Of a stretch of 64,000 bases of DNA, positions 52,866 to 62,389 are shown in pieces (within the stretch, counting starts at the first letter, position 1; each line of letters opens with the position of its first letter). Origin of the DNA: Chryseobacterium sp. ISL-80 (GTDB taxonomy: Bacteria; Bacillota; Bacilli; Bacillales; Cytobacillaceae); NCBI GenBank assembly GCA_018613055.1, contig JAGGQZ010000020.1, positions 295,140 to 359,139 on the forward strand. The letters run 5' to 3'. Made by a program: the position numbers and the translations under genes. Below the pieces are notes generated by a model. It saw only the letters and a list, made by a program, of their open reading frames with translations. It searched no databases and had not been told where the DNA came from.

Positions 52866-54584
52866 ATGGCAATCATGAAAATAAGAGGAATTCAGAAAAG
52901 CTTCAACGAAAAACAAATAATCCAAAATGCAGAGTTTGATATAAAACAAGACAGCCGAATCGGCCTGGTAGGCAGTAATGGCGCCGGCAAAACAACGCTG
53001 GCCAATATTATCAACGGGGAAATCCACGCTGATAAAGGTACAATCGAAATGTTTAACGGCGCTTTAAAAATCGGTTATTTAAAACAATCTACAGATCAAG
53101 CGTTACATGAAACGGAAGATGCCTATTCCCTTGCAGAAAATGGCCTCTTCCATCATTCAAGCCAGTTAGGACTCACAAAGGAAGTTGATTTATTCAACGA
53201 AGAATGGACAAATTTAAGCGGCGGTGAAAAACTGAAACTTTCGCTTGCCGGTGTCTGGGCCAGCAGGCCAGAACTGCTCATACTGGATGAGCCGACCAAT
53301 CACCTTGACCTTCAGGGTGTTGAATGGCTGATTGAGGAATTAAGCGCTTTTAAAGGAGCCATTGTAATTATTTCTCACGATCGATATTTCCTGGACAGGA
53401 CCATTACAGAAGTCGTTGAAATAGAAGATGGCATCACCAAATCATTCACTGGCAATTATTCAGCCTACCGTCAGGAAAAGGAAAGATTGTTTCAGGTTCA
53501 GCTGCATCAATACGAACTTCAGCAAAAACAAAAACAGCAGATCCAACAGCAAATTGCCAATCTCAAGGGCTGGTCAGATAAAGCGCATCGGGATTCGACG
53601 AAACAAGGCTCAGCTTCGGAAAGAAGGCAGATTGGTTATAAGGAATACCATCGGATGAAAGCGAAGAAGATGGATAATCAAATCAAATCCAAAATGAAGC
53701 GTCTGAACCAGGAGCTTGAAAAGAATGAAATAAAGCAGCCTAAAGAGGAATCAAAAGTACAGTTCGAATTCCAGGAAAGGCGAAAACGCGGGAAACGGAT
53801 TATCGAAGCCGCTGCTCTTTCAAAGTACTTTGGCCATCGCTGTTTATTTGATCAAAGCTATTTTTATATGAATCATGGTGAAAAAATAGGACTGATTGGC
53901 CAAAATGGGAGCGGTAAAACAACCATGATGAAAATATTGCTTGGTCAAGAAAAAGCCTCATCAGGGGATGTTTGGCTCAGTGAATCCCTGAAGATTGGCT
54001 ACCTAAGCCAGGACGTTACTGACCTTCCTGCTGTAAAAACGGCAATGGAATACACAGGACTTACAGACCGAGCAGCTGTCGGCAGAGCAAGAACGATTTT
54101 TGCCAATATCGGACTCCCTGAAGAAAAGCTTACTGTCCCAATCGGTCAATTAAGTCTTGGAGAGAGAACCAGAGTGAAGCTTGTCATGATGCTCCTTGAG
54201 GAACTCGATTTGCTGATCCTGGACGAACCAACTAATCATCTCGACCTCGCAAGCAGAGAGAGCCTCGAAAAAACTTTATTAGATTTTCAAGGCTCGCTTC
54301 TGGTTGTTTCGCATGATATTTATTTTCTTGAGAAGATCAGCGACAAACTATTGGTGATTGAAAACAGAAAAATAACCAGGAAAGAATTTGGCATGAAGGA
54401 ATACAATGAGTCCACCGTAAAAAAGGTTAACGATAAGGAAAAAGAAGAACAACTGATGGTCCTGCAGAATGAAATCAATGCCATTATCGGCAGGCTCTCC
54501 TACATGACGAGGGATGAGCCTGGTTATGAAGAACTCGACCAGAAGCTGACAGAGCTCTTTAGGAAGAAAAGGGAATTGGCTTAA
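52866..54584 (+). CDS. ABC-F ribosomal protection protein, VmlR-like
   Basis: 572 residues, two ABC domains: [32 protein letters not shown] in the first; [32 protein letters not shown] in the second; a Gln/Lys-rich linker of about 70 residues (KQKQQIQQQ...). This ABC-F group (VmlR, Vga, Msr) dislodges lincosamide, pleuromutilin or streptogramin antibiotics from the ribosome. Specificity depends on the linker tip and cannot be read here. Attenuator leader upstream argues for drug induction. Ends at a terminator (54597-54624). Confidence 0.85.
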   Translation: MAIMKIRGIQKSFNEKQIIQNAEFDIKQDSRIGLVGSNGAGKTTLANIINGEIHADKGTIEMFNGALKIGYLKQSTDQALHETEDAYSLAENGLFHHSSQLGLTKEVDLFNEEWTNLSGGEKLKLSLAGVWASRPELLILDEPTNHLDLQGVEWLIEELSAFKGAIVIISHDRYFLDRTITEVVEIEDGITKSFTGNYSAYRQEKERLFQVQLHQYELQQKQKQQIQQQIANLKGWSDKAHRDSTKQGSASERRQIGYKEYHRMKAKKMDNQIKSKMKRLNQELEKNEIKQPKEESKVQFEFQERRKRGKRIIEAAALSKYFGHRCLFDQSYFYMNHGEKIGLIGQNGSGKTTMMKILLGQEKASSGDVWLSESLKIGYLSQDVTDLPAVKTAMEYTGLTDRAAVGRARTIFANIGLPEEKLTVPIGQLSLGERTRVKLVMMLLEELDLLILDEPTNHLDLASRESLEKTLLDFQGSLLVVSHDIYFLEKISDKLLVIENRKITRKEFGMKEYNESTVKKVNDKEKEEQLMVLQNEINAIIGRLSYMTRDEPGYEELDQKLTELFRKKRELA

Positions 54585-54596
54585 CAACTTTTAAGA

Positions 54597-54624
54597 CAAA
54601 AAAGCACCATTCGGTGCTTTTTTG
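54597..54624. terminator. Terminator after the ABC-F gene
   Basis: AAAAAGCACC / GGTGCTTTTT with a 4-nt loop; also faces the convergent acetyltransferase gene. Confidence 0.85.
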
Positions 54625-54654
54625 TTTTGGATGCAGACTTCTTATGATTAAGCT

Positions 54655-55233
54655 TTATTTCATTTTCTCCTCCAGCAAAGCTTTCACCTTTAACCACTCA
54701 TCATTGATGATACTGAAGACAACGGTATCTCTTACATAGCCATCGGCGATGATTCGATGTTTCCTGAGCACACCCTCTTTACTGGCACCTAGACGGGCAA
54801 TCGCAGTTTGGGAGCGGACATTCCTTGAATCGGTACAAAACTGTACCCTGTTTACATCCAAATTTTCAAACGCATACTGAAGCATGAGGAATTTTGTTTC
54901 TGTATTCACTCTTGTTCTCCAGTAATTTGGATTGTACCAGGTCCAGCCTATTTCCAATGATTTATTTACTTTGGAAATATCCAGATATCTTGAGCTGCCA
55001 ATGATTTTTTCCGTTTTTTTCTCTACGACTGTGAAAGGAATTTGTATCCCTTTGTCCTTTTCCCTCATCGCACCTTCAATTACTATTTTCATATCTTCCT
55101 TGCTTTGGATCTTTGATGATGTAAATTCCCAGATTGACTGATTCTTGGCCGCTTCCCATAAGTCATCCAGCTGGTCGGGTTTCATAAGAATCAATCTTAC
55201 TGTTTCTCCCTCCAGTGTAAGCCTATCGTCCAT
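54655..55233 (-). CDS. GNAT acetyltransferase, RimJ/RimL-like
   Basis: 192 residues, GNAT fold: EGETVRLILMKPDQLDDLW at the start, beta core EIGWTWYNPNYWRTRVNTE (acetyl-CoA-binding region), and NVRSQTAIARLGASKEGVLRKH typical of RimJ/RimL relatives. It acetylates an amine using acetyl-CoA; substrate unknown. ATG 55233 with AGGGAG 8 nt upstream. Confidence 0.82.
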   Translation of the reverse strand: MDDRLTLEGETVRLILMKPDQLDDLWEAAKNQSIWEFTSSKIQSKEDMKIVIEGAMREKDKGIQIPFTVVEKKTEKIIGSSRYLDISKVNKSLEIGWTWYNPNYWRTRVNTETKFLMLQYAFENLDVNRVQFCTDSRNVRSQTAIARLGASKEGVLRKHRIIADGYVRDTVVFSIINDEWLKVKALLEEKMK

Positions 55234-55362
55234 ATTCCCCACTCCCTAATAGTCTGTATTTCATAATCATATCATTGAAAAACATATTCAAGGAGTGCTT
55301 TTTTTAATTTCCCTCATACATCTTGTTATCATGATCCAAGTACTTCGCATAACTATTTTACA

Positions 55363-55391
55363 AACAAAAACTGCCCAGCATACTGGGCAGT
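55363..55391 (-). terminator. Terminator of the DUF6501-like gene
   Basis: Perfect 9-bp stem ACTGCCCAG / CTGGGCAGT, 4-nt loop, TTTTTGTTTG after it on the minus strand. Confidence 0.85.
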
Positions 55392-55398
55392 CATTGTC

Positions 55399-55605
55399 TT
55401 ACTTCACTTCATCAAAATACTCTTTATAATATCCGCCAACTTTACCGGAATTGTCGACAATGAAATAAAACTCTTCCGTTTCATTTTTCACGTCATATAC
55501 TTTTCCTGTTGTCAGCTTTTGATTGACGATGTATTTTTTTGCATTCGTATGAACGCATTTGAGTTTCTTGATTGTTTCACGTTCATGCCAGTTTGTATGG
55601 ATCAT
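55399..55605 (-). CDS. Small DUF6501-like protein, 68 aa
   Basis: Compact protein (KKLKCVHTNAKKYIVNQKLTT, then EEFYFIVDNSGKVGGYYKEYF), probably a small beta barrel, found in many Bacillaceae as DUF6501. Function unknown. ATG with AAGGGAAG upstream. Monocistronic. Confidence 0.75.
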   Translation of the reverse strand: MIHTNWHERETIKKLKCVHTNAKKYIVNQKLTTGKVYDVKNETEEFYFIVDNSGKVGGYYKEYFDEVK

Positions 55606-55675
55606 CCTATGCCACTTCCCTTAATTGAATTTCATACTATATAGTATAAGGATAAGATGATCGAAAAGGCAATAC

Positions 55676-55879
55676 TCAGCTCGCATTCGCCTCGTCACCA
55701 GCGATCCGCAACCCGCGAATTTCCGATTTATCGAATGTCATGGTTTCACCTGTAATCACATTTTTCAACGTTATATAACAAACATCACAAATGATATCTT
55801 TTCGAATATATTGTAAGAAAGATAGCCGTTCATTCTTATAAATCAGCTCATAAAAATCTGTTTTGGTAAATCCCTTCAT
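55676..55879 (-). CDS. Hypothetical protein, 67 aa
   Basis: Small soluble protein (MKGFTKTDFYELIYKNERLS) with one C-x2-C (ICDVC) and a beta-rich C-terminus (TLKNVITGETMTFDKSEIRG). Ribosome binding site GAAAGAGGGG lies upstream of the ATG. No family assigned. The 267 bp upstream of it (55880-56146) shows no clear gene. Confidence 0.5.
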   Translation of the reverse strand: MKGFTKTDFYELIYKNERLSFLQYIRKDIICDVCYITLKNVITGETMTFDKSEIRGLRIAGDEANAS

Positions 55880-56146
55880 GTGAACCCCTCTTTCCAGGAT
55901 GTTTTCATCTTGGTGTTTGGCTGTGCCTATCTATACCACCATCAAGACTTGTATTAAACATCCTGCGAAAAAGGTAAATTTTTCTTAAGATTGGTGCTTG
56001 TTTTTTGTACAGGCTTTTTTAAAATAGCTAGCTTTCCTACTTATGTGCTTCCGATTTTCCAATCGAGACACACAGGTATGAAAAAACAACTTATATGATA
56101 ACAGACACTTTAAATTTCACTTAGTATGAACGAACCAGCATCTGCA

Positions 56147-56815
56147 TTATAGACTGTTTAGTGGGGCAATGAGTGCTTTCCCTTCATTTTTTGCAGAGTT
56201 GATTTCAGTGGATACCGTATAAGAGTCCATCTGCCCTGCCTCATAAGGAACCAAAAGTTTTTTGAGTTCATCTGTGTTTTCAATCGAAGTGTCAAGCCAC
56301 ATCCCGATCTTGTTTTCCGGAAGGATGACGGGCATTCTGTCATGTACCTTTTCAGTGACTTCATTCGGGTTTGTCGTAATGATTGTGCAGGAAGTAATGC
56401 TCCTATCTCCTTTATTCCAGCTTTCCCACAGTCCCGCAAAAGCAAAGGGCTTCCTGTTCTTCAAGCTAAAACGATATGGCTGTTTTTGTTTTCCTTCTTT
56501 TTTCCATTCGTAAAATCCATCAGCCAGTATCAGACACCGTCTTTGTTTCAGCGCCTGCTTAAAGCTCGCTTTTTCATCGACTGTCTCAGCGCGTGCATTG
56601 ATCATCCTGTAACCGATTTTTTCATCATCTGCCCAGAAAGGGATCAGCCCCCATCTCATTGTCCCTCCAATCCTGCCTTCCCCTTGATCAACTACGGTCA
56701 GAATGTCCTGACCGGGAGCAATGTTATATCGGGCATCTATGTCCTCTGGGAATTCGAATTGAAATTGTTCCTTCAGAGAGTTGATGTCTTCAAATAAAGA
56801 AAACCGTCCACACAT
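56147..56815 (-). CDS. SRAP domain protein (YedK/HMCES family)
   Basis: 222 residues, MCGRFSLF start giving the catalytic Cys2 after Met removal; NARAET, GFYEWKKEGK (active-site Glu) and HDRMPVILP are the conserved blocks. SRAP proteins form a thiazolidine link to abasic sites in single-stranded DNA to protect them. Single gene, ribosome binding site GGAGGAGACATA. Confidence 0.93.
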   Translation of the reverse strand: MCGRFSLFEDINSLKEQFQFEFPEDIDARYNIAPGQDILTVVDQGEGRIGGTMRWGLIPFWADDEKIGYRMINARAETVDEKASFKQALKQRRCLILADGFYEWKKEGKQKQPYRFSLKNRKPFAFAGLWESWNKGDRSITSCTIITTNPNEVTEKVHDRMPVILPENKIGMWLDTSIENTDELKKLLVPYEAGQMDSYTVSTEINSAKNEGKALIAPLNSL

Positions 56816-56927
56816 TATGTCTCCTCCATTCTATATACTGTTCTTATCATTCCCTTTGCTTTTCAGAAAGTAACGTATTCCTACCTATAGAAAAAAATAA
56901 GCCCAGCTTCTATTGAGCCAGGCTACT

Positions 56928-57197
56928 TTAAACATTTTTTGGATCTATGTTCTTTTTGATTTTCGCTTTAAGCGCAATATTTGCCGCAACCAGGAAAGGA
57001 ATGAGCGATGCTATGGTAAACCCAAGCGCATAGCCTGATATACTTTCATTCAATACATGATCATTAATATCCAATCCCAAAAAGCTTACCCTTATCCCAT
57101 TTCCATCCACATGGTTAATGACCGACCAAAGTTCGAGCCCTTTAAATAAAAATAAAACACTAATGGTCGTCAGTAATAAAACCAATAGCCATTTCAT
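56928..57197 (-). CDS. Small two-TM membrane protein, 89 aa
   Basis: Start ATG 57197 (MKWLLVLLLTTISVLFLF) with GGGGG upstream. Two membrane helices (about 3-20 and 55-75) joined by a polar loop, with a basic end (KAKIKKNIDPKNV). Unknown function. Confidence 0.5.
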   Translation of the reverse strand: MKWLLVLLLTTISVLFLFKGLELWSVINHVDGNGIRVSFLGLDINDHVLNESISGYALGFTIASLIPFLVAANIALKAKIKKNIDPKNV

Positions 57198-57368
57198 GCG
57201 ACCAGACCCCCATTTTCTCATGCCTGCAGTTACAGGTACGAGTGTATACACTATATTATAGGGAGTAATGGTATTAATTAATATATCACCATTGGAGTTG
57301 TAACAAAATGTTCAAAAAGATGTTGTAAATTTCGTAATTTCGTATTTATAATTTGCTAATTTTTATAA

Positions 57369-57914
57369 TTAAAAGTGCATACGCCCCATTACGAGCATAT
57401 TATAATATTTTCCATCGGCGAGCTGCTTATCATTCTTCAAGATACCCTCGACTTCGAAGCCAAGTTTTTCATAGAGCTTCCTTGCACCTTCATTTGTTTC
57501 CATTACATTCAATGTCATTTTTTTGATTCCATTTTCATCAGCCCATGATATCGATTCCTGCAAAAGGTTTTTTCCAATTCCAAAGCCCCAGAATTCCTTT
57601 AAGACTCCTACACCAAACTCAACCTTATGTTTGAATCTCTTCAAATCCGTCCCTTCACACCTCGAAAAACCGACAAGCCTTCCATCCGTTTCTGCCACTA
57701 AAAATAGATTTCTCTCACTCTCTGAATCAGCCTTAATTAATGATTGAAAACCCTTTGAATCAATAAAGGCTTCTCCTGGTTCACGGTCCAGGTTTTCGGT
57801 TTCCCCATCAATTTGCAGCCTTAAATCAGATAATGCCTCCCCATCTGCCTCAACAGCAGATCTGATAGTATAAGTCAGGTTTTTAACACTCTTTACTCTC
57901 TCAGTTATCAGCAT
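57369..57914 (-). CDS. GNAT acetyltransferase, 181 aa
   Basis: Typical GNAT domain: VEADGEALSDL, VGFSRCEGTD, FGVGVLKEFWGFGIGKNLLQE (acetyl-CoA pyrophosphate-binding motif A, here GFGIGK), NVMETNEGARKLYEKLGF. Substrate unknown. ATG with GGAGG 7 nt upstream. Confidence 0.88.
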   Translation of the reverse strand: MLITERVKSVKNLTYTIRSAVEADGEALSDLRLQIDGETENLDREPGEAFIDSKGFQSLIKADSESERNLFLVAETDGRLVGFSRCEGTDLKRFKHKVEFGVGVLKEFWGFGIGKNLLQESISWADENGIKKMTLNVMETNEGARKLYEKLGFEVEGILKNDKQLADGKYYNMLVMGRMHF

Positions 57915-58093
57915 CGGTTACCTCCAAAAATTTCCTGCTTTATGATTTTAAACTTTGGATGGAGAATTGTACATCTTTTTATTAAGTTTGTTTTCACCAA
58001 GGTTTGTTGCTTATCGAACTGTTCTTGAATATGCTCCAGCTAATATTTCTAGTGATTTTTCCTTAGGATTAGCAAAAATAATAACCAATTGAA

Positions 58094-58126
58094 AAAGGAC
58101 GGAATCTTTTGATTCCATCCTTTCCT
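58094..58126 (-). terminator. Terminator of the acyl-CoA synthetase gene
   Basis: AAAGGA-GGAATC / GATTCCATCCTTT with a 4-nt loop. Confidence 0.78.
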
Positions 58127-58128
58127 AT

Positions 58129-59778
58129 TTATACTCTTTTGAACTGTTCCACGGCTTCCATAGCTTGTTCCCTTAGCTTGAATTTCTGGATTTTACCCGA
58201 GGCTGTCATAGGGTAGCTTTCAGTGAATTCAATATACCTTGGGATTTTGTGTTTTGAGATTTTGCCTTTGCAGTATTCTTTGATTTCATCTGCTGTGGCC
58301 TTCTCCCCTTCTTTCATGATGATCCATGCCATCACTTCCTCGCCATAAACACTATCCGGTATTCCGACTACCTGGACATCAAGCACCTTAGGATGGCTGT
58401 ATAGAAATTCTTCGATTTCGCGCGGGTAGATGTTTTCCCCGCCCCTGATGATCATATCCTTTAATCGTCCGGTCACACGGCAATATCCGTTTTCATCCAT
58501 TACTGCAAGATCTCCCGTGTGAAGCCATCCTGCTTCATCGATTGCCTCCCTGGTTGCATCAGGATTTTTATAATATCCATCCATGACATGATAGCCTCGT
58601 GTGCATAATTCACCCTGGACTCCGCGTGGAACCTCCTCCATCGTGCCAGGTTTGACAATTTTGACTTCAACCTCCGGAAGTGCTTTTCCGACTGTTTCTA
58701 CCCTTAATTCGAGCGGATCATTCGTTCTTGTTTGGGTGATGACCGGTGAAGATTCTGTCTGTCCATAGGCAATCGTTATTTCAGAAGCTCCCATTTTCTC
58801 ATTAACAGCTTTCATTACCTCAATCGGGCAATTCGAACCTGCCATGATGCCGGTCCTCAATGATGACAAGTCGTATTTTTCAAATTCGGGATCATTCAAC
58901 TCGGCAATGAACATCGTAGGGACTCCGTGAAGCGCGGTACACTTTTCTTTTTCGACCGTTTCCAGGACGGCCTTTGGACTGAATTCCTGGACAGGAACCA
59001 TTGTTGCCCCGACCGTCGCGCAGGCAAGTGTACCCATCACGCAGCCAAAACAATGAAAAAACGGAACCGGGATACACAGCCTGTCCTCGTCAGTCAGCTT
59101 CATAGCAGAAGCCACATTATATGCATTGTTCACAATATTGCTGTGGGTAAGCATCACACCCTTGGGGAAACCTGTTGTTCCCGAAGTGTATTGCATGTTG
59201 ATCACTTCACTCTGCTTTAACCCAGCCATCTGCTGGTCCAGTTCGTCCTCAGAAACACCATCGGCCATGTCCAGAATATCCTGCCAGCTGAATGTCCCAG
59301 GGAAACGCTTTTCACCCATGACAATGACATTTTTTAAAAATGGCAGCTTTGTGCTTTCAAGCTTTCCCGGTTCACTTGTTTTCAGTTCAGGAACAATTTC
59401 ATAAACCATATCAATGTAAGAAGCATCCTTAAACTGCTCCATTAGAATGATGGTTGTCGAATCAGACTGCTTTAGTAAATATTCCAATTCAGCCGTCCGG
59501 TAGTTCGTATTGACGGTAACCAGGACCGCTCCCATTTTCCCTGAAGCAAACTGTGATACCACCCATTCTGGTGTATTGGAAGACCAGGCAGCGATATGCT
59601 CCCCTTTTTTCACTCCCAGCTTCATCAGTCCTCTTGCGGCTTTCCTGCATAGCTCATTAAATTCCTTGTAATTCATCCGGAGATTCCTGTCTGCATAAAC
59701 AACAGCTTCATGTTCCGGATACTTTTTGGCTTGTACCTCCAGTAACTCCCCTACAGTATAAGGCAGCAAATTCCCCAT
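58129..59778 (-). CDS. AMP-binding acyl-CoA synthetase
   Basis: 549 residues of the ANL superfamily. P-loop-like MQYTSGTTGFPKGVMLTH, adenylate motif YGQTESSPV, GWLHTGDLAVMDENGY and C-terminal catalytic Lys in TASGKIQKF. Activates a fatty or other carboxylic acid as acyl-AMP then acyl-CoA. Length and pattern fit fatty-acyl-CoA synthases (FadD-like medium to long chain). Preceded by AAGGAGG; a single gene. Confidence 0.9.
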   Translation of the reverse strand: MGNLLPYTVGELLEVQAKKYPEHEAVVYADRNLRMNYKEFNELCRKAARGLMKLGVKKGEHIAAWSSNTPEWVVSQFASGKMGAVLVTVNTNYRTAELEYLLKQSDSTTIILMEQFKDASYIDMVYEIVPELKTSEPGKLESTKLPFLKNVIVMGEKRFPGTFSWQDILDMADGVSEDELDQQMAGLKQSEVINMQYTSGTTGFPKGVMLTHSNIVNNAYNVASAMKLTDEDRLCIPVPFFHCFGCVMGTLACATVGATMVPVQEFSPKAVLETVEKEKCTALHGVPTMFIAELNDPEFEKYDLSSLRTGIMAGSNCPIEVMKAVNEKMGASEITIAYGQTESSPVITQTRTNDPLELRVETVGKALPEVEVKIVKPGTMEEVPRGVQGELCTRGYHVMDGYYKNPDATREAIDEAGWLHTGDLAVMDENGYCRVTGRLKDMIIRGGENIYPREIEEFLYSHPKVLDVQVVGIPDSVYGEEVMAWIIMKEGEKATADEIKEYCKGKISKHKIPRYIEFTESYPMTASGKIQKFKLREQAMEAVEQFKRV

Positions 59779-59887
59779 CCTTTAACCTCCTTAAGCAAAA
59801 TTGTAAGCGTTTGCTACTTACTATATCATCTAGGTTTGAATATTCAATTTTTTTAAAAAATATTCCTTCCTTTTTTCCTAAAAAAAA

Positions 59888-59912
59888 TAAAAAAACAGGG
59901 AGATTTCCCTGC
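59888..59912 (-). terminator. Terminator of the flavoprotein gene
   Basis: CAGGGA / TCCCTG with 4-nt loop, then TTTTTTATTTTTTT on the minus strand. Confidence 0.78.
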
Positions 59913-59916
59913 TTTA

Positions 59917-60486
59917 TCATTTGTCATGCCACATATATGATTTGCCTGTCTCTGCAGACACAATAGAAATGCCTACAGAGGCACCGTGTCCGGATGCAAT
60001 GACCGACTGACTTGGCAAGCCCGCGAGCAAGCTCGTGATAAAGAGATTTGGAAGATGGGTTTTCCCATCCGTATCGATGCCAAGTACCTTTTTTATTTTT
60101 CCGCTGGGCACTTTCTCATTTACAGCCATTTCAAAGCCAAGGCTCTCAAGTATGGATGTTTGAAGATTGGTAGCGATCACAAGATACTTCGTTTCCAGCT
60201 TTCTGCCGTCGGCCATTGATACTTCATAGACACTTTCTTTCTTTTCAACAACTTGTACTGTCCCGTCAAACCATTCAGACCCCGCCGCAACTGCCTGGTC
60301 CTTGATGTTTTCTAGCAGCTCTGGTCCGCTGACCTCTTTGATTCCCGGATAATTGAACACTTTTGAAACCTGCTTAATTTGGGATTTTCCAGAATCAATG
60401 ACCGCAGTTTTCAAGCCTCCCTGGGCAGTGTAAATGGCTGCAGAACCACCTGAAATCCCTCCGCCTACCACTAAAACATCAAACAT
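59917..60486 (-). CDS. Small NAD(P)/FAD-dependent oxidoreductase, thioredoxin-reductase-like half
   Basis: 189 residues with an N-terminal FAD-binding dinucleotide motif (VLVVGGGISGGSAAIYTA) and GLPSQSVIASGHGASVG near the C-terminus that closes the FAD site. Only the FAD part of the usual two-domain (about 310-residue) thioredoxin reductase is present and no redox-active C-x2-C is seen, so electron input or output must use a partner. ATG 60486 has GGGAGG upstream. Confidence 0.75.
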   Translation of the reverse strand: MFDVLVVGGGISGGSAAIYTAQGGLKTAVIDSGKSQIKQVSKVFNYPGIKEVSGPELLENIKDQAVAAGSEWFDGTVQVVEKKESVYEVSMADGRKLETKYLVIATNLQTSILESLGFEMAVNEKVPSGKIKKVLGIDTDGKTHLPNLFITSLLAGLPSQSVIASGHGASVGISIVSAETGKSYMWHDK

Positions 60487-60563
60487 AATTATTCCTCCCG
60501 AAATCAATTACAACATTATGTATCCTCCCTTAACTGATCGGGAGGCTTAAAATAGTTTTGAAA

Positions 60564-60707
60564 TCAAATAAATGACTCCTGCCAGGAGCCATACGTACGT
60601 GGCTGGTCATATAGGAGGAAAACCGGAAAACTTTCCCCGTCCTTCATCACCTGTACGCTTTGGTCCAATTCCTCAGGAACCGCCTGCACAATGATTCGTT
60701 TTATTCT
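60564..60707 (-). pseudogene. Possible frameshifted small gene in the 60.5-60.8 kb gap
   Basis: A ribosome-binding-like GAGGTGAG and a TTG reading MEEEKNK run out of frame after an A-rich run, while the +1 frame stays open (about 47 codons, with VQAVPEELDQSVQVMKDGE) to a TGA at 60564. One lost or gained A could restore a single frame. Could also be chance. Confidence 0.25.
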
Positions 60708-60756
60708 TTTCTTCTTCCAACAATTCTCACCTCACAAGCGTTATGGCATAAACCAA

Positions 60757-60787
60757 TAAAAAGAGGAAAGCAGTGCTCTCCTCTTTA
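60757..60787 (-). terminator. Terminator of the rhodanese/MBL gene
   Basis: AAAGAGGA / TCCTCTTT with an 11-nt loop, just beyond the stop. Confidence 0.65.
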
Positions 60788-60791
60788 ATTT

Positions 60792-61925
60792 TTAATGCGT
60801 GTGGTGGACAGCGCAGCGGTTTGGACCGATCTCCAGTTCCATTGCTTCTTCTGCTGTCACTTCTTTCACACCGCGGTTGATTGCAACGATGTCTTCAAAG
60901 TTTGGCGGTGTCTCGCTTGATGCAGATTGTGCGACATGATCCACAAACTCTTCAATCGTCTTGCCTGCCATGATTTCATTTTGTTTGCGGATTAAACCTA
61001 GCTGGCTTCCAATGAAACCTTCCGCATTAACTTCGTCATCAAAGGCAGCGTAGTGTCCTGGCAATACAATCACGTCATCCGCAATTTGCGAAACTTTGCT
61101 ATACACAGTATCATACAGGTCTTTTGCCCACTCTGCAGCTTTTCCGCCAAGGTCTGGACGGCCAAGACCATTTACGAAGATGGTATCTCCTGAGAATAGA
61201 AGTTTATTATTCACGAAGAACGAAACACTACCAGGGGTATGCCCAGGCGTCTTGACAGCCAACACTTCGAGAGTGATGTTCTCGAATTCAATTTTATCAT
61301 GCTGTTCCAGCGCTTCAAAGTCAAATACTGCGCCTTCACTCTTCATTAGATAATATTTTGCTCCAGTTACGTCAGCGAGTTCCTTGCCGCCGGATAGATG
61401 GTCAGCATGGAGATGCGAATCAACGATGTGAGTGATTTTCACATTTTCTTCTTCAGCAACGTCAGTGTAACGGTTTGTGAACCTTGATGGATCAACAACC
61501 AGTGCTTCGTTTTCAGAAAGGACCATGTATGATAGACAGCCTTTGCCCACACGGATGAACTGCAGAACTTTGATTTTGTCATCCTTATACACTTCAACTG
61601 GATATAGATATTCGCTCCATGACTTCATGCCGCCTGAAAGGTATGATACATCAAAACCTGCATCAGACAGCATTTCAGCAACCATGACTGAAGAACCTTC
61701 CTTGGCGCAAATAACAACGATATCCTTATCTTTAGGAAGCTTGTCAACAACCTCTTCCACGCCGTCAATCAATTCAAAGTAAGGGATATTGAGGTAATCA
61801 ATATTCTCACCCTCAACCTTCCAGTCTTCAAAATCTTTAACATTTCTTACATCAAAAATGAAGAAATCCTTCTTGCTAACTACCCATTCATTTAGTTTTT
61901 CAGCAGTGATCGCTTGCATACCCAT
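60792..61925 (-). CDS. Rhodanese-metallo-beta-lactamase fusion (persulfide dioxygenase-like, YrkH-type)
   Basis: 377 residues: N-terminal rhodanese domain with Cys73 in ICAKEGSSV, then an MBL domain with metal motif H171-LHADH176 and PGHTPGS, GRPDLGG, as in persulfide dioxygenases (ETHE1/CstB), then a C-terminal extension with a Cys near the end. Likely oxidises or transfers sulfane sulfur in reactive-sulfur detoxification. An ATACCC-TTAT-GGGTAT operator lies upstream, as at CsoR/CstR-controlled genes. No CstR gene is in the window. Confidence 0.88.
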   Translation of the reverse strand: MGMQAITAEKLNEWVVSKKDFFIFDVRNVKDFEDWKVEGENIDYLNIPYFELIDGVEEVVDKLPKDKDIVVICAKEGSSVMVAEMLSDAGFDVSYLSGGMKSWSEYLYPVEVYKDDKIKVLQFIRVGKGCLSYMVLSENEALVVDPSRFTNRYTDVAEEENVKITHIVDSHLHADHLSGGKELADVTGAKYYLMKSEGAVFDFEALEQHDKIEFENITLEVLAVKTPGHTPGSVSFFVNNKLLFSGDTIFVNGLGRPDLGGKAAEWAKDLYDTVYSKVSQIADDVIVLPGHYAAFDDEVNAEGFIGSQLGLIRKQNEIMAGKTIEEFVDHVAQSASSETPPNFEDIVAINRGVKEVTAEEAMELEIGPNRCAVHHTH

Positions 61926-61979
61926 TTAAAAATTCCTCCCTGTGTAAAAAGATATGTCATGATATTAGATCCCCATCCA

Positions 61980-61995
61980 ATACCCTTATGGGTAT
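61980..61995. promoter_or_regulatory. CsoR/CstR-like operator upstream of the rhodanese/MBL gene
   Basis: ATACCCTTATGGGTAT, a perfect 6-bp inverted repeat around 4 bp, the type bound by CsoR-family persulfide (CstR) or copper sensors. Confidence 0.65.
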
Positions 61996-62197
61996 ATATT
62001 AAATCGTTGAAAATAAAATTGCAAGCTTTTTTTGTTTACTAATGTGCGTATGGTGTTTTCGGAGACAAGCAATTGAAAAAATTACTAAAAAAAAATCTTC
62101 ATAATGGGTTTTCAAATTCTTAATAAACCTTTACAATGAATGAAACTATACAATATAGTTTGAAAATTCAATCCATTCTTACCGAGGAGGAATGCAA

Positions 62198-62332
62198 ATG
62201 AAAATTATGAGCAATGAACAATTGGTGGTCTCGTATCGTGATGCATTAAAGTCGGACAGTGATAAAGAATGGGCAAAGATTTTAAAAACGGAAATTTCCA
62301 AAAGAGGACTAAAGCCATTTAAGAACCGGTAA
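62198..62332 (+). CDS. Sda-like small protein, 44 aa
   Basis: GAGGAGG precedes the ATG by 7 nt. The product MKIMSNEQLVVSYRDALKSD... with a second helix EWAKILKTEISKRGL resembles the two-helix hairpin of Sda (LSDELLIESY...FIELIENEIKRRSL), the checkpoint inhibitor of the sporulation kinase KinA. Similarity is by pattern only. The 720 bp between it and the MBL gene hold the operator and no other gene. Confidence 0.5.
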   Translation: MKIMSNEQLVVSYRDALKSDSDKEWAKILKTEISKRGLKPFKNR

Positions 62333-62389
62333 ACAGATTTGGGAAACAGGCAAGACAGAGTCATTGAAGAAAGATGAATAAGTATCATT

